Positions 5,244-8,153 of a DNA stretch of 8,153 bases are shown piece by piece (the stretch's first letter is position 1; each line of letters starts with the position of its first letter). The position numbers and the translations under genes were made by a program. The notes under the pieces were generated by a model. It saw only the letters and a program-made list of their open reading frames with translations. It was not told the origin of the DNA and did no database searches. Source of the DNA: JAIOHN01 sp038258185 (GTDB lineage: Bacteria; Chloroflexota; Anaerolineae; Aggregatilineales; Phototrophicaceae); assembly GCA_038258185.1 (NCBI GenBank), contig JBBSQD010000285.1:1-8153 (forward strand). Reading direction: 5' to 3'.

Positions 5244-7358
5244 TCAGGCTTCCAGCGGTGTTTCGGTCACGTAGACAGGTAAGGTGACGATGAAGGTCGT
5301 GCCTTCACCCAGGCGACTTTCCAGGCTGATTTTGCCTTCATGCGCCTCGACAAGACTTTTGACAATCGCTAAGCCCAGACCTGTCCCCTCAATACTGTCA
5401 GTTTCCGGCCTGCGGACACGATAGAAGCGATCAAAGATATGCACCTGATCTTCCGGGCTGATACCCATGCCATTGTCCTGAATACTGATGCGCAGCACAT
5501 GCTCTCGCACTTCAGCCCGAACCAGAACCGTGCCACCCGGCTGCGTATATTTGACGGCATTGCCAATCAGATTGTGCAGCACCTGTTGTAAGCGCATCGA
5601 GTCGCCGCGTACTGATGGCAAGTCATCAGGGATATCTGCGCTGACATCCATATTTTTGGTTTTAACGGTAGGTTCAAGCGATTCGATGGACTGTAGAATC
5701 ATGGGCTTGAGACTGATCGGTTTGATATCGAGCTTGATGCCCGACTCGATTTTAGCCAGATCCAGCAGATCGTCAATCAACTGGCGCATGTTCTGGATTG
5801 ATTTGCGCACCATATCAATAAAGCTGATTCCCGTTGCGTCAAACTGACGATGCAGCAGCAGCAGTTCCGTATAGCCATTCATGACACTCAGCGGTTGCTT
5901 AAGGTCGTGCGAAACCGTCGCGATCAACTCACTTTTAAGCTGATCCATCTCTTTGAAGGGGGTGATATCGTGCATGACGATGATCGTGCCGATATTATCC
6001 TGCTTGGTGAGGTTGATATGAAAAGTGCGCTCATTGGGCAGGACGATTTCTTCCATGACCACTTCATCGTCACCCCTGGCTTTTTTGTAGACATCCACCA
6101 GTTGAGTGTGTCCCAGCGCGTCAGCGAAAGGCAGGCCGACATAGGTTTCATGCGGGTACAGACGCAGCGCCTGATAGGCTGACGGATTGATGAGGATGAT
6201 GCGATCATCCAGCGCGGTGACGATAACGATATCGGCAGTATTGCTGAGGATATGCGACAGTTTTTCGCGCTCGCGCTTGGTTTCGGCAAACAGACGCGCA
6301 TTGTCGATGGCGACTCCAGCGCGGGCGGCTAATTTCTCCACGAATTCCATGTGCTCATCACTAAAGCCATTGATTTTGCGGCTTTCCACCGTGATAACCG
6401 CGATCACACGATCTTCACGCAGCACCGGCACAGAAATCTGCGACTTGGTGAAACTCGTCACGCGGATAAAATCCTTATCCATCGCGACATCGGGTATGAC
6501 CTCAGACTTGCCAGCCAGCGCCACGCGATGCGCGATACCGCCCCGGTAGGGCCGCGTATCCTGAAGCTCCTCGGTTAGAATGTCATAACCGTAATGACGC
6601 ATCAGCCGCATTTCGTCGCTGCCCTGATCGTAAAGCGAGAGTGACGCGGCCTGCGCGCTGGTGAAGCGTAAAGTCCAGTCCAGGGCGATATTAAAGACAT
6701 GCTCCAGTTCAATCGTGTCGTTGAGTTCACGGTCAATCTGGCGCAGGATGTATAACTCATTCATGCCAGATGATGATTTATGAACGGTATCGGTATAGAT
6801 GCTGGCGTTCAGCAGCGCAATTCCGATTGCCGGACGGATGATGTCGAGGCGTGCCTGTGCGCTGGAATTAAGCGCACCATCCGTCGTGTCGATAATCAAT
6901 ATCCCGGTAAGTTTTCCACGGGCGAAAAGCGGAACACTATACAGATTTTCAGTTTCGAGGTTGACGACCAGCCAGTTGAGGGCGGTATGGTGCTGAACCG
7001 CGTCCTTTGTCAGTTGGACAGCCTGATTATTGAGCCACTGGGCAATGATCGTGTCGGACTGGCTGTTGAACGTCGACAACGAAAAGCGCTCAAGTTGATC
7101 GCGCAGGATAGGATCATCGGGCGGTGCGTTGATGGTCCCATACTTCAGCGTGATACTTTCCGGGTCACTAATCAGCAATAAGACCCGTTTGCTGTCCACA
7201 ATCTGCGCAACCTGTGCGGTGATCTCTGGCAGAAGTGTGGTTTGATCCAGCATCAGGCTAATTGACAGCGCGAAGTCATGAAAAACCTGCAATGCTTCGA
7301 GATGCGTTTCAGCAGCCTGGCTATCTTCGGGCAGCGGAACCTGAAATTTTTCCGTCAT
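5244..7358 (-). CDS. Soluble sensor histidine kinase, GAF-GAF-PAS-HisKA-HATPase_c
   Basis: Cytosolic two-component sensor kinase of 704 residues that autophosphorylates on histidine and passes the phosphate to a response regulator. No signal peptide or membrane segment is visible. Domains in order: GAF 1 (about 40-185), GAF 2 (about 215-355), a short charged linker (about 355-370), PAS (about 367-470), HisKA and the catalytic domain. The H-box SHDLKQPL has the phospho-acceptor His484. The ATP-binding domain has N600 in the N-box (HNLIGNAVKYT), D628 in the G1 box (DNGMGI), an F-box Asp-Arg-Phe-Tyr and the G2 box GTGLGL (658-663), so it looks fully active. The GAF/PAS input suggests a small ligand, redox or light cue, but no chromophore cysteine or haem ligand is evident. 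AAAGG sits about 7 nt before the ATG. It is transcribed alone; no receiver-domain gene is in the window. It ends at the shared terminator. Confidence 0.95.
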   Translation of the reverse strand: MTEKFQVPLPEDSQAAETHLEALQVFHDFALSISLMLDQTTLLPEITAQVAQIVDSKRVLLLISDPESITLKYGTINAPPDDPILRDQLERFSLSTFNSQSDTIIAQWLNNQAVQLTKDAVQHHTALNWLVVNLETENLYSVPLFARGKLTGILIIDTTDGALNSSAQARLDIIRPAIGIALLNASIYTDTVHKSSSGMNELYILRQIDRELNDTIELEHVFNIALDWTLRFTSAQAASLSLYDQGSDEMRLMRHYGYDILTEELQDTRPYRGGIAHRVALAGKSEVIPDVAMDKDFIRVTSFTKSQISVPVLREDRVIAVITVESRKINGFSDEHMEFVEKLAARAGVAIDNARLFAETKREREKLSHILSNTADIVIVTALDDRIILINPSAYQALRLYPHETYVGLPFADALGHTQLVDVYKKARGDDEVVMEEIVLPNERTFHINLTKQDNIGTIIVMHDITPFKEMDQLKSELIATVSHDLKQPLSVMNGYTELLLLHRQFDATGISFIDMVRKSIQNMRQLIDDLLDLAKIESGIKLDIKPISLKPMILQSIESLEPTVKTKNMDVSADIPDDLPSVRGDSMRLQQVLHNLIGNAVKYTQPGGTVLVRAEVREHVLRISIQDNGMGISPEDQVHIFDRFYRVRRPETDSIEGTGLGLAIVKSLVEAHEGKISLESRLGEGTTFIVTLPVYVTETPLEA

Positions 7359-7403
7359 AATTGGCCTTTTGTGTAGCTAGTCCTAAATTATTACAAAATA
7401 CCG

Positions 7404-7418
7404 CTGATTTATAATCAG
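7404..7418. promoter_or_regulatory. Palindrome CTGATT-TAT-AATCAG at the kinase transcription start
   Basis: Perfect 6-bp arms flank a 3-bp centre. The palindrome lies just downstream of a minus-strand TATAAT (7426-7431), so it would cover about +1 to +16 of the kinase transcript, the classic place for a repressor. The binding protein is unknown; the HTH protein encoded divergently is an obvious but untested candidate. Confidence 0.4.
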
Positions 7419-7425
7419 GATGATT

Positions 7426-7449
7426 ATTATACTACTCCAGTTAATTATA
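7426..7449 (-). promoter_or_regulatory. Two candidate -10 boxes for the histidine kinase gene
   Basis: Two perfect minus-strand TATAAT hexamers occur at 7426-7431 and 7444-7449. The upstream one has a CCGACA -35-like hexamer 15 bp further upstream, shorter than usual. The downstream one has no clear -35. Either would give a leader of about 60-80 nt before the kinase ATG at 7358. Confidence 0.4.
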
Positions 7450-7522
7450 ACCTTGTATTCATAGTGTCGGGTTAGAGGTTTGAAAACCGTGATTCGTTAA
7501 GGGTACAGGTAAAAATCACCCG

Positions 7523-7579
7523 TATAATGAAAATTGTGTACGGATAAGTTTGCTCTAACGCTAATCTCAATACTATAAT
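7523..7579 (+). promoter_or_regulatory. Two tandem perfect TATAAT boxes upstream of the HTH gene
   Basis: Perfect -10 hexamers lie at 7523-7528 and 7574-7579, 51 bp apart. The proximal one has a TTGCTC (three of six) at 7550-7555 with an 18-bp spacer, predicting a start near 7586 and a leader of about 28 nt. The distal one lacks a recognisable -35. An imperfectly placed GTGATT...AATCAC repeat (7489-7494 and 7514-7519) lies over the distal promoter, so that promoter may depend on a regulator. Confidence 0.5.
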
Positions 7580-7613
7580 GGGTTTGTAATATTGAGCTGC
7601 GCGGAGGTCAACA

Positions 7614-8153
7614 ATGGATTTTAAAGATATTTCTTCCCGGTTAAAAGCCAATAAAGGGCAGGAACCGGCAGGCACGCAGCAACCGATGGATTATGAAGAA
7701 TCCTACCGGCTTCGCGGTAAGATGATTGGTGTGCTGCTGCGTGATGCACGGCAAAAAGCCGGGCGTAGTATCCAGGACTGTGCCGGTTTGCTGCGGATTA
7801 CCCCGGAGCAACTGGAAGCGTGGGAATTTGGCGATAGTGTTCCCAGCCTGCCACAGCTTGAAATCCTGGCCTATTACCTGGATGTGCCGGTCAGTCACTT
7901 TTGGGGTATTGAAACCCTGGAGGGCGATCAGGGGCAGGCACGGCGTGACTCACAGGCGGAATATATGGCTCTGCGGGATCGCATGATTGGCGTACTACTG
8001 CGCCAGGCACGCGAAGATGCTGAGCTGACGCCTGAAGACGTGAGCGCGACCTGTGGGATCCCGGTTGAGACGATTACCGCTTACGAACTGGGCGAACTGC
8101 CAATGCCCGTACATGAACTGAGTGTGCTGGCAGGTGGTGTGCGCAAGAATACC
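7614..8153 (+). CDS. Tandem XRE-type helix-turn-helix protein, C-terminus missing
   Basis: Probable DNA-binding protein; 180 codons are visible with no stop before the right edge. After a polar, likely flexible N-terminus (1-30) come two XRE/Cro-C1-type HTH units, about 36-96 and 123-180. Both begin with Met-Ile-Gly-Val-Leu-Leu-Arg (37-43 and 124-130), 87 residues apart, continue with Ala-Arg, and carry a Thr-Pro-Glu step and a Trp/Tyr-Glu-x-Gly turn (70-73 and 157-160). The first unit ends in the typical Leu-Ala-Tyr-Tyr-Leu-Asp-Val-Pro helix followed by His-Phe-Trp. A GGAGG Shine-Dalgarno (7603-7607) lies 6 nt before the ATG, which fixes the start. It is divergent from the histidine kinase. 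It could be a transcription regulator or, as in RodZ-type proteins, an HTH domain on a longer protein of other function; the missing C-terminus prevents a choice. Confidence 0.85.
   Translation, partial: MDFKDISSRLKANKGQEPAGTQQPMDYEESYRLRGKMIGVLLRDARQKAGRSIQDCAGLLRITPEQLEAWEFGDSVPSLPQLEILAYYLDVPVSHFWGIETLEGDQGQARRDSQAEYMALRDRMIGVLLRQAREDAELTPEDVSATCGIPVETITAYELGELPMPVHELSVLAGGVRKNT

Noticed and set aside
7367..7398. TTTTGT...ACAAAA inverted repeat in the kinase leader
   Set aside because: The arms are only 6 bp with a 20-bp spacer in A+T-rich DNA, which is likely by chance.
7641..7898. 85-residue minus-strand open frame under the HTH gene
   Set aside because: It lies wholly opposite a clear HTH coding sequence with a strong Shine-Dalgarno and has no recognisable domain.

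Overview
The window reads as ordinary bacterial chromosome of moderate G+C. It most likely comes from a Chloroflexota-type (Anaerolineae-like) organism. That placement is an inference from style only: a soluble multi-GAF/PAS histidine kinase, an exported solute-binding protein without a lipobox, and a protein with two XRE-type helix-turn-helix domains. No rRNA or other phylogenetic marker is present. I see no insertion sequence, CRISPR array, tRNA, integrase or other sign of a mobile element.

Layout, left to right. (1) Positions 1-847, minus: the N-terminal 282 codons of a family 5 (peptide/nickel-type) ABC substrate-binding protein, cut by the left edge. Its 189-bp upstream gap holds three operator-like repeat elements. 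(2) Positions 1037-2711, minus: a two-gene unit, a two-TM DUF3592-like membrane protein followed 25 bp later by a diacylglycerol/YegS-type lipid kinase. (3) Positions 2712-3198: a 487-bp gene-free divergent region. It contains a near-consensus sigma70 promoter pointing right, a substantial hairpin and terminator-like hairpins, so the next gene probably has a leader of about 286 nt. (4) Positions 3199-5169, plus: a KimA-like APC-superfamily potassium transporter with a cytosolic C-terminal domain. (5) A strong bidirectional terminator at 5192-5217 separates it from the convergent gene (6) at 5244-7358, minus: a soluble GAF-GAF-PAS-HisKA-HATPase histidine kinase with no response regulator in view. 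(7) Positions 7359-7613: an A+T-rich divergent promoter region. (8) Positions 7614-8153, plus: the first 180 codons of a tandem-XRE-HTH protein, cut by the right edge.

The genes do not form one pathway. The clearest functional statements are potassium uptake (KimA-like), phospholipid phosphorylation (lipid kinase), oligopeptide-type solute capture (SBP) and cytosolic signal sensing (kinase). The least explained parts are the long structured leader in front of the potassium transporter, the internally duplicated DUF3592-like protein paired with a lipid kinase, and the duplicated HTH protein. I found no convincing previously undescribed multi-gene system.
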